Source of the DNA: Rosa chinensis
Taxonomy: Eukaryota; Streptophyta; Magnoliopsida; Rosales; Rosaceae
Assembly (NCBI RefSeq): GCF_002994745.2
Contig: NC_037092.1
Span: forward strand, 16,793,501 to 16,857,500
Length of the DNA: 64,000 bases
Direction of reading: 5' to 3'
Shown: positions 45,346 through 58,196 of the stretch, one piece after another
Numbering within the stretch: the first letter of the stretch is position 1
Layout: each line of letters starts with the position of its first letter
Notes under the pieces: generated by a model
Told to the model about the DNA's origin: nothing
Seen by the model: only the letters and a program-made list of their open reading frames with translations
Database searches by the model: none
Position numbers and translations under genes: made by a program

Positions 45346-45932
45346 CTCGATGTAAAATGGAAACTGGTCTTTTGAATCGAGGGAATTTGACTGGGCAATG
45401 TAAGGTAATGTCTTGTTCTGTGTATATGTATGATTAGGCAAACTACTAAACTCCAGTAAAAAGTGCAATAAACTTTGAAAACTCTCCCAACGAGAAACTT
45501 GTTTTTTTCCTTTTATTTTGGTTAAAATTTGTTCTTTTCACTGGAATAGCACTGAAACAAGCCATAAATCTAAGCCAGGATAAGGGTGATTATGCCATCA
45601 ACAGAAAAAGAAAAAAGAAAAACATATCACCATAGAAGGAAGAAGCAGAGGACAGTGAGCAAACTTTCATAAAACCATAGCATGGGAACTCATCAGTCTG
45701 ATACTCACAAAGCACATGCGGAGACTCAATACAGGAGAACGAAATACCTCATGTTATCGAATCGGTCAACACTTGCACCTTATACGCAGAGCATAAAGAA
45801 TGGCTGATTGGGGAATTTATAAACCATGATTGCAGATGGCAATACTTTTGCCATAGACCTCCTTCGAGGCCTCATCACTTCTTCATTCTAGCTAGGGACC
45901 TACTGCTGCTGTTCCTGTGTGGATTCAGCTGC

Positions 45933-48490
45933 TTATGCTTTCCCTCCAGTAGAAATAGATTTTGCTTGTGAAGCTGCCATTGCTACAACTTAAACAGGAG
46001 ATGGGTGGTCAAATCTGCAGGTTGCACCATACTTGCATGTGCCGGTTTTAAGGTAATACACACAGATAACGGCACCCTGCAAAAAGTTCCAGCCATGTTA
46101 AATGGTTTTACATGTATAGGATAGATAATGCCTGGATGGAATATAAAATGAGATTTCAACAGAAAGAATAGATATGGTAAAATGCAACAGAAAATGCAGT
46201 CACTTCTCACTGGAAAAAAAGGTCTTTAACATTTCAATTTTTCCAATCACTACTGCAAACAGTATATTCATAGTTATCATTGCTTCACAAGATAAATTGC
46301 AATCTGAAACTACTAATGTAAAGACTTAGCATAATTCAATCATTCTTATGAAGAATAGCCATATGCTTTTCAAGCTTTTCGAAGATAATGGTACCCTGCT
46401 TAAAACAAGGACAGGTGAACCCTTCTGATAAAAAGACTTGGGATAGTCATATGCTTTTCAAGCTTTTCGAAGATAATGGTACCCTGCTTAAAACAAGGAC
46501 AGGTGAACCCTACTGATAAAAAGACTTGGGATAGTCCCAACAGAGAATAGCTCCACCATCCATACCTCCCTCCTAGGTAGTCCAGCAAGCGTTAGCTTCA
46601 CATTTTCTTGTTGAGATAGCTTTGTTGTTGACAACGCCACTGCTGGCCTATCAATCGGGTGATGGAATCTGCATTGTGCACCATACTTACATTCCCAATC
46701 TTCATATAATACTACAACATGAAAAAACCACAAAACATAAACATGAGAGCAATCGTCATTAAGTTCTGAATGATTCAGAAATATGAACAAGTAGTCAAAC
46801 AGAACCATTTCTGGCCAAATGTCTACCATCAGAGTAACAAATGTGGATAGATAAAGCAGCACTTCATGTGCTGACAGTTTCATGAATAATATGATGAGAA
46901 CTAAAAAGTGTTGCAACTGTTTAAACATGTTGAAACTCAAATTCAGTATACTCTCTTAGGATCACTTTCATAGTAAATCATATAAAACAACTCAGATCTG
47001 GAAGGCCAATCATATACAACTGGAATCAAATTCATTTAACAAAAGAAGTCGCTTACTTCACACTTAGCCTATCCAAAGCGCTGAGGATTAAACAGTACAG
47101 AACACTCGTACAATCATGTATGTATGTAGATTAACCATCAGATGGAAGCCCTACTTAACATAGAATAAGCCTATATTTTCAGGCAAATGAATCATAATCA
47201 TGCAATGCCATGGAATGTAGGCTTAATAAAGATACTCTAGTAAACTCTTTTTATCACACTAGAGATAGTAATCAAATTGAAGCCCTTTTTACATTATGTA
47301 GGCGAAGCAAAGGAATATATGCCTACAAAGAAGTTAGACTTTGGGCAAAACAAAAACAAAGACGATTGACTTAATAACTGGCTCGACTCCACAATCATTA
47401 TCAACAACTAATGAATTGCCAATGGAGCTTCCAATCCTCAATGCATTGCCATAGCCTTGACATGACCAATAAGCCAATAACCAACTCATACAGGACAAAC
47501 ACATAAAGGTACAAGCACCTTCTCCACTTGCCTACCGGTAGAACCCTACAAGCAATCTGGCCAGTTGATCTTTAGCTTCAAGGTAGCTCCACAGCATCTT
47601 GAAGATACACGCAGGAGCATATCCAAATCACATAAATGCCCTTCAATGAGTTTTGATGCAGAATTGTATTTCAGACAGGCTATCCAAGAGGAATCTCAAA
47701 ACTCAGACCTAGTGAATATGCATGCAAACTCAAAGCCAAAGAATCTAGGGTGAGTGCATCAAACCTTAGATAATATTCTTATGTTAGTTGAGGGATCTAC
47801 ACAACTAGACATTCTAACAGATTTTCAAAATTCGAGACCTAGGGGGCTCTTTGCTTAAGCAATGATCATGAGTGAACATCCATCAATTCACTCAACCAAA
47901 AATGTCCTTAAATATGCTTCAGACAGAGCTGTGAATCTAAGCACTTGGGATGACATGATTGGCCATAATATATTTCACCATTTTAGGTTTGAGATCTTTG
48001 ACTGAAAAATCTTCCTTCATGATAAAGGTAACTATTCCAAATATCTTCAACGTACTTCAAGATGGGATATGATCCCAATGCTAATCATGGCAGACAGACT
48101 CAAGATACAACTTGTACATCAATTTACACTAGAAAATTCGAAAACTTTAGCAATGATCTTCCATGAAATTCAATCAAAGATTCAAACTTTTCAATCACCC
48201 AACAGACAGTTACAGTAGAATGAGAGCTCACCAACCTTCAGAGGTGCGTTTGAAGCCGGGCGGGCCGGGTTCGGCATCCGGGGAGGGCCAGGAGGACATC
48301 ATATACGACGTCGCTCTAGCGGCCGAGGCCATCGGTGCCGGCGAGGTACATGGAGGAAGTGGAGAGAGGGTCCGACCCAGAAAAGTAGCGTGGGCCTGGT
48401 CGGAGAGGTAGGATTGGGCTAGGGAGCGGGGGGTGTAGACGGTGGAGAGAGCAGAGGTGGGAGCTGGAGCTGATTGGGATTAAATAAAGA
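45933..48490 (-). pseudogene. HUA1: HUA1-like CCCH gene (copy 2), internally deleted
   Basis: Exon 1 (about 48480-48237) encodes GSDPLSTSSMYLAGTDGLGR, a pattern known from the N-terminus of HUA1/C3H37, but is followed by a TAG and frameshift. The long intron (to about 47090) then joins directly to the start of a late exon at 47088-47055. The equivalent of the middle fingers in copy 4 (about 55325-57360) is missing. The penultimate exon (46711-46566) has a 1-bp deletion in MKTGEC, and the last exon (46076-45933) has a premature TAA after HPSPV. The gene is dead. Confidence 0.75.
46360..46535. repeat. 88-bp tandem duplication in the last HUA1-like intron
   Basis: CATATGCTTTTCAAG to GACTTGGGATAGT is repeated at 46360-46447 and 46448-46535 with one visible difference (CCCTTCTG and CCCTACTG). 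The other cluster copies have it once. Confidence 0.9.
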
Positions 48491-48529
48491 CAGCAAAACA
48501 AACAAAGCAAAGGGATTGATTACTGAAAA

Positions 48530-48877
48530 CAAACAGTCCTTTTACAAGTTTCAAATGCATCGAACGTGGATACACACTTCCAGCAAGGTATTATTTAGCA
48601 TCAAAGTTGCTTGAATAATTTGACACATGATACATGCTTAATTATTGATTACATGACACTATTAAACACTTAATTATTGATTACAACAATAAAGAGAACA
48701 CAGCAAACCCCAACAATACTGACCGTCATCTTCACCAGCGCCACAAACAGCTCCAAAGGGCAGTGTCATGGAGAGCACCTGAACCAAAAGAGACACAACG
48801 TACCCTTTCTAGAAAGCCACAAATGCCCCATATAGACCACCTTCAGTGCATTTTATTCTTTAATTTTCCTTTTCCAA
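48530..48877. other. Receptor-gene 3' flank (copy 2)
   Basis: Downstream sequence of the receptor gene, matched at 20470-20670 and in part 36800-36920. No gene. Confidence 0.6.
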
Positions 48878-51874
48878 TCAAGTCCTCCTTTGCCAACGAG
48901 CCACTCTCAATGCAATTGCTAATGCTGCCTTCTCCTTTATGTCATCAAAGAATCGAAAATAGGCATACCTCCATGATTTCTTCATAACCAATGTGCCACA
49001 GACACTCCAGAAGCCTATGATGAAGCCGAGGACAGCGCTAACAACGATACCAAACTTCCCATTCTCATCATTATCATCATCATTATGATCACCATCGTCA
49101 GGGCCATCTCCCGGGCAGACAGTTGAAAGAGGGACCCCACACAAGGATGGATTGCCTTCGTAAATGGATGAATCATTGAGTGTTTGAAGTTGGTTGCCTG
49201 AAGGAATTCTTCCGGACAAGTTGTTGAAAGACAAGTTCAGGTGAGCCAAAAGGGTTAATGAAGATAAACTCTGAGGAATATGCCCGGAGAGGTGATTGTG
49301 TGAGAGATCAAGAGTTTCCAGCAATTGCATGTTTCCAATCTTTGAGGGAATGTTTCCAGTCAGTTGATTTCTTGACAAGTTCAACGTGCCCAATCCAATG
49401 AGGCTGCTTACTTCGTCAGGGATTTCACCTTCTAAGTTGTTTGATGAGAAATCAATGCTTTTCACCAAATCCAGAGTGGTGTTATATGCGAGTTCTTGTC
49501 CCTTCAATGTCAAGCTGGCCGTCTCAAGATAATTTTCAAAACCGTACCTACTGTAATTACGGTAGGCCAAAGCAGTCAGATTATACAAACACTTGGGAAT
49601 GGTCCCTGAAAAGTTGTTGTGGCCAAGGTCTATGATATGAAGATATTGAAGAGAGCACAATCGATTGGGGATATGTCCGCTTAAAGAGTTGGATCGTAAT
49701 CTTAGCCTATGCAATTCAGATGATACATTTGATCCTGTCTGTAAAGGTATGCTTCCAGTAAATCTATTGCCTCCAAGATCAATACTCCACAACTCGCTGC
49801 AGTTTTGGAATAGAGAAGAAGGAATTTGACCCCCGAAATTGTTTTTGCTCAGATCCAATACCATTAGTAAGCTTGGAACACCCATTGAACTGGAGAAATT
49901 GCCAGACAAATTGTTGTCTGAGACATCTACAATTTGTAAATATGGCCACAGACTCCAGGCTCGTGGGAATTCTCCAGACAAGTGATTGCTTCTTAACATA
50001 AGGGTATTTAAACTTGACATGTTGCACAAAGAGGGTGGTAGACTACCATTCAGATGATTGTCAGATAGATACAATTCCCACAATTTAGGCAACAATTGAT
50101 CAGAATTTGAGGGAATCGGCCCGGAAAATAAATTGCTTTGAAGATCGAGATATTTGGCAGCATCGCTAGACCAATGTGGAAGAGGGCCCTCAAATTGATT
50201 ACGACTCAAATCTATATTCTCCAAGGACGGGGAGGTCATGTGAAATGGAAGCTTTCCACGAATTTGGTTGTTAGATAAATCCAGCCATGTGAGTTGGAAA
50301 GATATCTTCAAGAACCATTCCTCTGGTATGAAATCTGAGATTGAAGTATTACGAAGCGTGACTTCCGTTAATTCAGTTTGAGACTGAAGCCATACCCCAA
50401 AGGCAGGACCTACTCTGCAGTCGGCAATGTCGATTGAATTAAGTTGGAAAGGAGGAACCCAGTCATGAGCCATGTTAAAAATGAGGGACCCAGTCATGAA
50501 CCCGTATTTGCTACAGACTGCAAAAGACTCCAACTTTGTGAGAGTTCGGAAATGGGCTTCATTTAGATTGCCTTCCAACGAATTCTCAGATAGATCGAGG
50601 TGAACTAGCTGAGAGAGTTGTCCCAAACTTTCAGGAATGGACCCATTGAAATTATTATCCGAGATGTCCAGTTTTTCCAGGGATGATAAATTACTAATAG
50701 ATTGTGGAATTGAACCAAAAAAATGGTTCAAACTGAGGTCAAGTTCCTTCAGATTTTCCAGCAGTCCTAATCTATAACTTGTACCATTTGAGAAACCATT
50801 CAAAAAATTTTCCAAACTACCATTGAATGAGTTCCCCCTAAGATCTAATATCCTTAGGCTGCACAAAGTACCAATGACTTTGGGAATTTGACCGAAAGAT
50901 CTATTATCCCCGAGAAAATTTCCACTCAAATCAAGGTCTTCCAAAGACTTGAGGTTTGCAAATTCAACAGGGAAGGGCCCGAACAAATTGGAAGATGCAT
51001 CAAGTCTTTTGAGGTTGGTAAGATTAAAAAACCAGCTGGGAAATGAAGAATTAATATGATTATCTGATATATCAAGAACCGATAGGCGGGATGTGAAGTT
51101 CACCGACGGCAGCTGGGAGTGTGGAAGGTTTTGAATTTGGCAATCAGACAAATGCAACTCTAAGAGTGAAGGAAGCATGGTGACATCATGTAGCCAACTC
51201 ACTCCTGTGCTGCTAAGGTTCACACCTCCAAGATTGAGATACTTTAGGGAAGAGAGGTGAGAAAGCCAATTCAAATTTTTGGAAGAAAGATCATCAACAT
51301 TATTAGTACTGAGGTCAAGATAGTTCAAGTTTGAGAGGTTACCAAGAGATGGGGGAATCTCTCCCACAAATGAATTGTATGAGAGATTGAGATACCTCAA
51401 ACTTTGAAGCTTCCCAAAGAAGTTAGGAATTTGACGTCCATAAAAATAGTTTCCACTTAGATCAAGGTAACGTAAGTTCTTCAAGATAAGCAAAGAAGGA
51501 TTAATCTTACCCCCCAAAGAAGTCTCCCCGTAGAAGCCGTGATCATACTTCGGGTTTCGGAGGTCCATCCTTGCAACATGACCTGTACGGTTGTTGCACG
51601 AAATCCCTTTCCAGCGGCAGCAATCCTGACCCACCCAAGAAGAAAGCCTGCCGGAACGATCAGTAACATCTCCTTTGAAGCTGAGAAGCGCTCGTCTCTC
51701 TTCCTCGATGCATGATGATGATCTCACACCACTCGGAAGTCCATCTCCCACACACAGTTTAGTAGTGTGCAGATATGAAGATGCCAGAATAACAAAGAGC
51801 AAGTAGTGAGCAACATTTTTGACGAGGAAGCGATAGCTGGTAGGCTTGAATAGGTTTGCACAGAAGCTATCCAT
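48878..51874 (-). CDS. LRR receptor-like protein, EIX/Cf type (copy 2)
   Basis: An uninterrupted 998-residue, intronless paralogue of the protein at 36923-39973, with the same leader, LRRNT cap ([16 protein letters not shown]), LRR array, island, acidic segment, membrane helix (about 942-964) and short tail (YFRF, no kinase). Relative to copy 1 it lacks about 21 residues near [18 protein letters not shown], roughly one repeat, and a short ALAPADP-like piece before the membrane. Elsewhere it has small insertions ([14 protein letters not shown]). LRR consensus residues are better kept than in copy 1, for example GEIPDEVSS. Likely a cell-surface immune receptor; ligand unknown. Confidence 0.93.
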   Translation of the reverse strand: MDSFCANLFKPTSYRFLVKNVAHYLLFVILASSYLHTTKLCVGDGLPSGVRSSSCIEEERRALLSFKGDVTDRSGRLSSWVGQDCCRWKGISCNNRTGHVARMDLRNPKYDHGFYGETSLGGKINPSLLILKNLRYLDLSGNYFYGRQIPNFFGKLQSLRYLNLSYNSFVGEIPPSLGNLSNLNYLDLSTNNVDDLSSKNLNWLSHLSSLKYLNLGGVNLSSTGVSWLHDVTMLPSLLELHLSDCQIQNLPHSQLPSVNFTSRLSVLDISDNHINSSFPSWFFNLTNLKRLDASSNLFGPFPVEFANLKSLEDLDLSGNFLGDNRSFGQIPKVIGTLCSLRILDLRGNSFNGSLENFLNGFSNGTSYRLGLLENLKELDLSLNHFFGSIPQSISNLSSLEKLDISDNNFNGSIPESLGQLSQLVHLDLSENSLEGNLNEAHFRTLTKLESFAVCSKYGFMTGSLIFNMAHDWVPPFQLNSIDIADCRVGPAFGVWLQSQTELTEVTLRNTSISDFIPEEWFLKISFQLTWLDLSNNQIRGKLPFHMTSPSLENIDLSRNQFEGPLPHWSSDAAKYLDLQSNLFSGPIPSNSDQLLPKLWELYLSDNHLNGSLPPSLCNMSSLNTLMLRSNHLSGEFPRAWSLWPYLQIVDVSDNNLSGNFSSSMGVPSLLMVLDLSKNNFGGQIPSSLFQNCSELWSIDLGGNRFTGSIPLQTGSNVSSELHRLRLRSNSLSGHIPNRLCSLQYLHIIDLGHNNFSGTIPKCLYNLTALAYRNYSRYGFENYLETASLTLKGQELAYNTTLDLVKSIDFSSNNLEGEIPDEVSSLIGLGTLNLSRNQLTGNIPSKIGNMQLLETLDLSHNHLSGHIPQSLSSLTLLAHLNLSFNNLSGRIPSGNQLQTLNDSSIYEGNPSLCGVPLSTVCPGDGPDDGDHNDDDNDENGKFGIVVSAVLGFIIGFWSVCGTLVMKKSWRYAYFRFFDDIKEKAALAIALRVARWQRRT

Positions 51875-51889
51875 GATTATACAGAAATG

Positions 51890-52987
51890 TACAGAAATCT
51901 AAAACCGAGTAACATTAAATACCGAAAAGTCTGAAATGAATGGTGTCCAGGTATTCCAGAGTCATCAACGACCCCGTCTTACAAGTTTCCAAGTCCAGTC
52001 AGTCTTTTAGGTACTTTCTGAGACTGTGTGTGCCTAAGCAACAAGGACTTCAATGATTAGACCAAACAACTACTAGTTTGTAAATTTATTTCTGTAATTG
52101 AAGGTGGAACCACTGAGATATTTATTGGGAAACAATTGTGTGTTTATTTACTACTTATTAAAAGCTCCGTGGATTTTCATCGATTCACTTACTTTCTTTG
52201 TTCCCACTCTATTAATAAACGCAAATGAACTCATAAACCGGAATAATTCTGTTTCTTTCCATCCACGCTCCAGGATTCGTAGAAAAACTCCAAGACAAGC
52301 AGTGAACAAGCTTTTGTCATTGATCTTGGTGTAAAAAGGGAAACTGGTCTTTTGAATCGAGGGAATTTGATTGACAATGTAAGGTAATGTCATGTTCTGT
52401 CTATATGTATGACTAGGCAAACTACCAAACTCCAGTAAAAAGTGCAACAAACTTTTGGAAAACTCTAGCAACGAGTAACTTGTTTTTTTCTTTTATTTTG
52501 GTTAAAAGTTGTTCTTTTCACTACAGAATAGCACTGAAACTAGTCATAAATCTAAGCCAGGATAAGGGTGATTATGCCATCAACAGAAAAAGTCAAAAAG
52601 AAAAAGAAGCTTTTTTAAGGGTGAATATCGTCATAGAAGGAAGAAGTAGAGGACAATGAGAGCAAACTTTCACAACACCATAGCACTGAAACTCATCAGT
52701 CTGATACTCCAGATCTACAAAGTAGATGCAGAGACTCACTTAATACAGGTGAACGAAATACCTCATGTTATCCAATCGGTCAACACTTGCACCTTATACG
52801 CAGAGCATAAAGAATGGCTGATTGGGCAATTTATAAACCATGATGGCTCAGAAACATAGTACAAAACAGACCATGCCAGATGGCAATACTTTTGCCATAG
52901 TCCTCGTTCGTCCTTCGAGGCCTCATCACTATTCACTTCATTCTAGCGAGGGGCCTAATGCTGCTGTTCCTGTGTGGATTCAGCTGC
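51890..52987. other. Receptor-gene upstream region (module copy 2)
   Basis: Matches 40000-40950. It should include the promoter of the receptor gene. No coding sequence. Confidence 0.6.
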
Positions 52988-53131
52988 TTATGCTTTTCCT
53001 CCAGTAGAATCAGATTTTGCTTGTGAAGCTGCCATTGCTACAACTTCGCCAGGAGGTGGGTGGTCAAATCTGCAGGTTGCACCATACTTGCATGTGCCAG
53101 TTTCAAGGTAATACACACAGATAACGGCACC
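52988..53131 (-). pseudogene. HUA1-like last exon (copy 3), isolated
   Basis: [20 protein letters not shown] then RFDHPPPGEVVAMAASQ and a stop; all four CCCH ligands are present and the acceptor (TTTTAACAG) is readable. The intron match ends at 53429, where it runs into receptor-gene upstream sequence (CCGAGTAACA), so no other exon remains. Confidence 0.75.
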
Positions 53132-53429
53132 CTGTTAAAAAGTTCCACCCTTGTTAAATGGTCTTACATGTAGAGGATAGATAATGCCTAGATGGAAATA
53201 TAAAATAAGATTTCAACAGAAAGAATACATATGGTTAAATGCAACAGAAAATGCAGTCACTTCTCACAGGAAAAAAAGGGCTTAACATTTCCATTTTTCC
53301 AATCACTATTGTGCAAACAGTATATTCATAGTTATCATAACTTCACAAGATAAGTGGCAATCTGAAACTACTAACGCAAAGACTTAGCATAATTCAATCA
53401 TTCTTATGAAGAATAGCCATATGCTTTTC

Positions 53430-54160
53430 ACCGAGTAACACTAAGTCCACCCAGTCATCAAACGTCTCCGTCTTACAAGTTTCCAAGTCCAAAATACCTG
53501 GACACCATGCATCCCCGTTTTACAAGTTTCCAAGTCCACTCAGTCATTTAGGTCTTTCTGAGACTTTGTTTGCCAAAGCAATCAGGACTTCAATGATTCG
53601 ACCAGACCACTACTAGTTTGTGATTTTATTCCTGTATTTCAAGGTGCAATCGCTGAGAATTGTGCCTTTATTTACTACTACAAGAGCATCAAAAGTTCAA
53701 TGGGTTTCAACCCACCTTCTTTCTTTGTTCCGACTGTATTAATAAACGTAAATGAGCTCATAAACCGGAATAATCATTTTTTTTTTCATGGGAAAAATTC
53801 CAAAGACAAAAAGCAAAATTAAAAGTGAACAAGCTTTTGTCAATGATTTTAGCTTTTGGCTGTCAATCTTGGTGTAAAAGTGAAAAATGGACTCTTGAAT
53901 CAAGGGAATTTGATAGGACAATGTATGATAAGGTAATGTCATGTTCTGTGCGTGTATGATTAGCCAAACTACCAAGCTCCTGTAAAAAGTGCAACGAACT
54001 TTTGGAAAACTCTCCCAACGAGTAACTTGATTTTTTCCCTTTTATTTTGGTACAAATTTGTTCTTTTCACTATAGAATAGCACTGAAACTAGTCATAAAT
54101 CGAGGCCAGGATAAGGGTGATTATGCCATCAACAGAAAAAGACCATGGCAGATGGCAACA
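53430..54160. repeat. Orphan receptor-gene upstream module
   Basis: This is receptor-gene upstream sequence beginning with the CCGAGTAACA block that sits about 30-35 bp before the receptor ATG (51908 region), but no receptor coding sequence is attached. It leads into the next HUA1-like 3' end. Confidence 0.65.
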
Positions 54161-55387
54161 CTTTTGCCACTGACCTCCTTCGAGGTCTCATCACTTCTTC
54201 ATTCTAGCAAGGGACCTACTGCTGCTGTTCCTGTGTGGATTCAGCTGCTTATGCTTTCCCTCCAGTAGAATCGGATTTTGCTTGTGAAGCTGCCATTGCT
54301 ACAACTGCGCCAGGAGGTGGGTGGTCAAATCTGCAAGTTGCACCATACTTGCATGTGCCAGTTTTAGGGCAACACACACAGATAACGGCACCCTGTAAAA
54401 AAGTTCCACCCTTGTTAAATGGTCTAACATGTATAGGATAGATAATGCCTAGATGGAAATATAAAATAGGATTTCAACAGAAAGAATACATATGGTTAAA
54501 TGCAACAGAAAATGTAGTCACTTCTCACTGGAAAAAAAAGGTCTTAACATTTCCATTTTTCCAATCACCATTGTGCAAACAGTATATTCATAGTTATCAT
54601 AGCTTCACAAAATAAGTTGCAATCTGAAACTACTAATGCAAAGACTTAGCATAATTCAATCATTCTTATGAAGAGTAGCCATATGTTTTTCAAGCTTCTT
54701 GGAATATAATGGTACCCTGCTTAAAACAAGGACAGGTGAACCCTGCTGATAAAAAGACTTGGGATAGTCCCGACAGAGAATGGCTCCCCATTCGTACCTC
54801 TCTCCTAGGTAGTCCAGCAAGCGTTAGCTTCACATTTTCTTGTTGAGATGGCTTTGTTGTTGACAACGCCACTGCTGGCCTATCAATCGGGTGATGGAAT
54901 CTGCATTGTGCACCATACTTACATTCCCCAGTCTTCATATCGTAATACAACATGTAAAAATCACAATACATAAACATGAGAGCAACCGTCATTAAGTTCT
55001 GAATGATTCAGAAATATGAACAAGTAATCAAACAAAATCATTTTTGGCCAAATGTCTACCATCAGAGTAATAAATATGGATAGATAAAGCAACACTTCAT
55101 GTGCTGACAGTTTCATGAATAATATGATGAGAACTAAAAAGTGTTGCCACTGTTTAAACTTGAGTTTCAGTATACTTTTTCTTAGGATCACTTTCATATT
55201 AAATCGTACAAAACGACTCAGATCTGGAAGACCAATCACATACAATTCGAATCAAATTCATTTAACAAAAGAAGTTGCTTACTTCACACTCAGCCTGTCC
55301 AAAGCACTGAGGACAAACAGCAGGGCTCGCTCCCACCTGCAATGTGCATATAATAACATGAGTCAATATTATATATATTGAGGGAGG

Positions 55388-55389
<2 letters not shown>

Positions 55390-55430
<41 letters not shown>
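55390..55430 (+). repeat. (GA)n microsatellite
   Basis: A run of about 20 GA units in the intron. Confidence 0.9.
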
Positions 55431-55432
<2 letters not shown>

Positions 55433-55609
55433 AACAGTCGTTCAATTCAGTTAATGATACAAAACAAAAATGCCTTAAGGTGAAACATATAATATACCAT
55501 AGGCCACATTTACCTTTGGTTGTGCCAGAGTTTGATAAGTGAAGGCAGCTGGATTAGCACTTAATACATATAAGACTCGTTTTCACCGCACCTCAGATTT
55601 TCTCTTTTA

Positions 55610-55765
55610 AGAACTAAAGAGCAGGAATTGTAATATAGAAAATAGAATTCAAATTTCTTATTTCTAATTGTATAGAATAATGGTATAGAAATAAGAAATA
55701 GAATTTTAGTTTCTATATTCTAAAATAAGCAAAATCTATATTCAAATATATTTCTATATAATTCC

Positions 55766-55796
<31 letters not shown>

Positions 55797-55955
55797 TAGC
55801 ATATTATCTAGATTATAATATCTATTATGATATAGATAATAATTTATAGGTAATTAGTTAGATTTATATTTAATTAAATCTAAAATTTCTTTTAATTTTT
55901 AATTTTTAGGTTTTAGGGCTATACGGACTCGAACCGTAGACCTTCTCGGTAAAAC
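55610..55955 (-). other. trnV-UAC: Plastid DNA insert (trnV-UAC and flank) in a HUA1-like exon
   Basis: On the minus strand, ACCGAGAAGGTCTACGGTTC then GAGTCCGTATAGCCCTA (55953-55914) is the 3' exon of chloroplast trnV-UAC, including the T-arm and acceptor end. The AT-rich sequence after it (to about 55610) fits the plastid spacer beyond trnV. It begins directly after VAGFNMSL of the zinc-finger gene copy. The 5' half of the tRNA is absent, so it is a dead plastid fragment. Confidence 0.75.
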
Positions 55956-57364
55956 AGATCAAACTCATGTTAAAACCTGCAACTGAAGGCACTGAAAGAG
56001 AATAGCTGATTGCAGCAACAGGTAGATTGATATCTGCACAAAAACTTGGCAATAATATTCTGATGCACACTATTTGTTAAACACATGAAACTAGAAAGTC
56101 TAAAACACATGAAAATGAACTCTAGAATCATGAACAGCATAATCTTAATTATATACCATATCTATCAGGGTGATTGTACCGGCAAGTGGCCCCATACTTG
56201 CAACTGATTTAAGAGAACAAAAGCCATTATGAGTGCTTGGTTGTCTATAGCAATCATGATCAAACAACAAAATAAGATATAACTGACCTTCCAGTTTTCA
56301 GGTAGAATGGACAATCAGCTTCACCCTGGTAGAAGCAACAGACACATGATCAGCAAAACAAAATTATCATAAAGCTGATATCGGAATTTTAAAGAGGCTC
56401 AATCATCTCTACTAAGTACATACCGGTCTTACAGGAAGCTCTTTGGAGTAATATAATAGTGCTGCAGAGAATGAAACAAGAGGCTTCACGGCAACTTCAA
56501 AGCCCTCCGTCTTAATAGCTGTCTCAGTTTCGCCAGATTTATTCTCTTGAGTGGCTGATGGTATCTGGATGTCTTTTGGGTGATTAAATTTGCAGGGTGC
56601 ACCATACTTGCATTGCCCAGTTTTCAAGTAGAAATGTTTAAACATATTTTTGGGAATATAACCAAATCAACATCATTAATAGATAGATAATGCAGATTAC
56701 AATAGTAGGAAAGAGATATGTCACCGCACATGCGGGTTCAGAAGGCCTCTCGGGTAAGGCATAACATCACCATTTTCTGAGGCACCTTGAAACCAGAGTA
56801 AACTCAGTAAAGTATCATATCATTATAACAACAATAAATAAGTCCAGATAAAAATTAAATCTTTGCATCTTAATTAATCTCATTTGCACTTACTGCAGTA
56901 GCCAGTTTGTCCTTTGGATGATTAAACTTGCATCTAAGACCAAATTTGCATCTTTGAGTTTTTAGAAAGTACCACAACATAAAAAATGGAAGGGTATATA
57001 TGAGCCGTGCAAGTGCTTAAACGCATCATATCAGCAAAAATAAATAAACAGAAATGCTACTCACTGGACAATCTGGCGCTCCAGGTCTCTCGGGAAGGGA
57101 CTCACTTGGAGCAACAAGTGGAACCTAAATGAACAAGAGATCAATTTATGTGTTTTAACAATATACCTTCTTTGTTTCTTTTTGCCACAATTAATAAGCC
57201 AATTGAAGATAGCACACAAAGAACAAAAACAGCAGCAAACCATTTTCTAATCTTAACATATTGCGAATGAAGATAATACAAATATGCAGAAAACGAACAC
57301 TAGGTAGGGCAGCTGAATAACTTGCCAGAAAAAGGAAATAACAAATTAAAAAGTTGAGCTATTA

Positions 57365-58196
57365 CCAGTACAGAAGACTCATATAATCATGTATGTATGT
57401 AGGTCAACCTTCAGATGGAAGCCAAACTTAACATGGAAAAAGCCTATATGTTTAGGCAAATGAATCCTAATCTTGCAATGGCATGGAACATAGGCCTAAT
57501 GAAGAAACTATACTTAAAACTCTTGTCATCACACAAGGGATAGTAATCAAATTGAAGCACCTTTCACAGTATGTAGGCAAAGGAAAGGAATATGCCCACA
57601 AAGAAGTTAGGCTTTGGGGAAAACAAAAAACAAAGATGATCGACTCACTAACTAGCTCGACTCCCCATTCATTATTAACATCTAATAAATTGCTAATGGA
57701 GCTTCAAATCCTCAATGCATTGCCACAGACTTGACATGACCAATAAGGCAATAACCAACACATACATGACAGACATATAAAGGCACAAGCACCTTCTCCA
57801 CCTGTCTAGCAGTACAACCCAGCAAGCAATCTGACCAGTTGATCTTTAGCTTCAAGTTAGCGACACAGCATCTTGAAGATACACGCAGGACCACCTATAA
57901 ATTACCAAAATGCCCTTTACAGAATTTTGATGCAGAATGGTATTTCAGACAGGCTACCCAAGAGGAATCTCAAAACTCAGACCTATTGAATATGCATGCA
58001 AGCCCAAAGCCAAAGAATTAGGGTGGGTGCATCAAACTTTAGATAATATTCTTACGTTACTTTAAGGATCTAAACAACAAGACATTCTACCAGATTTTCA
58101 AAATTCAAGACTACGAGGCTCTTTGCCTAACCAATGACCACGACTGAACATCCATCAATTCACTCAATCAAAATGTCCTTAAATATACTTCAAACA
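57365..58196. other. HUA1-like intron 1, duplicate of 47090-47925
   Basis: Non-coding sequence closely matching the intron of copy 2, continuing after the copia insertion at 61763-61957. No gene of its own is seen. Confidence 0.65.

Larger units (their letters stand above)
54249..57127 (-). pseudogene. HUA1: HUA1-like CCCH gene (copy 4), most complete but decayed
   Basis: Minus-strand exons: VPLVAPSESLPERPGAPDCP (57127-57066); YFLKTQRCKFGLRCKFNHP (56968-56905, acceptor apparently GG in place of AG); LPERPSEPAC region with a frameshift (56790-56731); FYLKTGQCKYGAPCKFNHP to ELPVRP (56625-56424); EADCPFYLKTG (56325-56288); [14 protein letters not shown] (56203-56157). Then INLPVAAISYSLSVPSVAGF (56033-55956, ended by a plastid insert), NPAAFTYQTLAQPK (55565-55514), VGASPAVCPQ (55336-55283), MKTGECKYGAQC (about 54946-54798) and the last finger (54392-54249). 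The order and wording are those of HUA1/C3H37. The broken splice sites, frameshift and insert make function unlikely. Confidence 0.75.

Noticed and set aside
47565..48060. A gene of its own in the duplicated 47100-48060 / 57365-58196 sequence
   Set aside because: Short frames differ between the two copies and carry stops; it behaves like intron sequence.
55914..55954. A functional nuclear tRNA-Val gene
   Set aside because: Only the 3' exon of a plastid tRNA is present; the D-arm half is missing.
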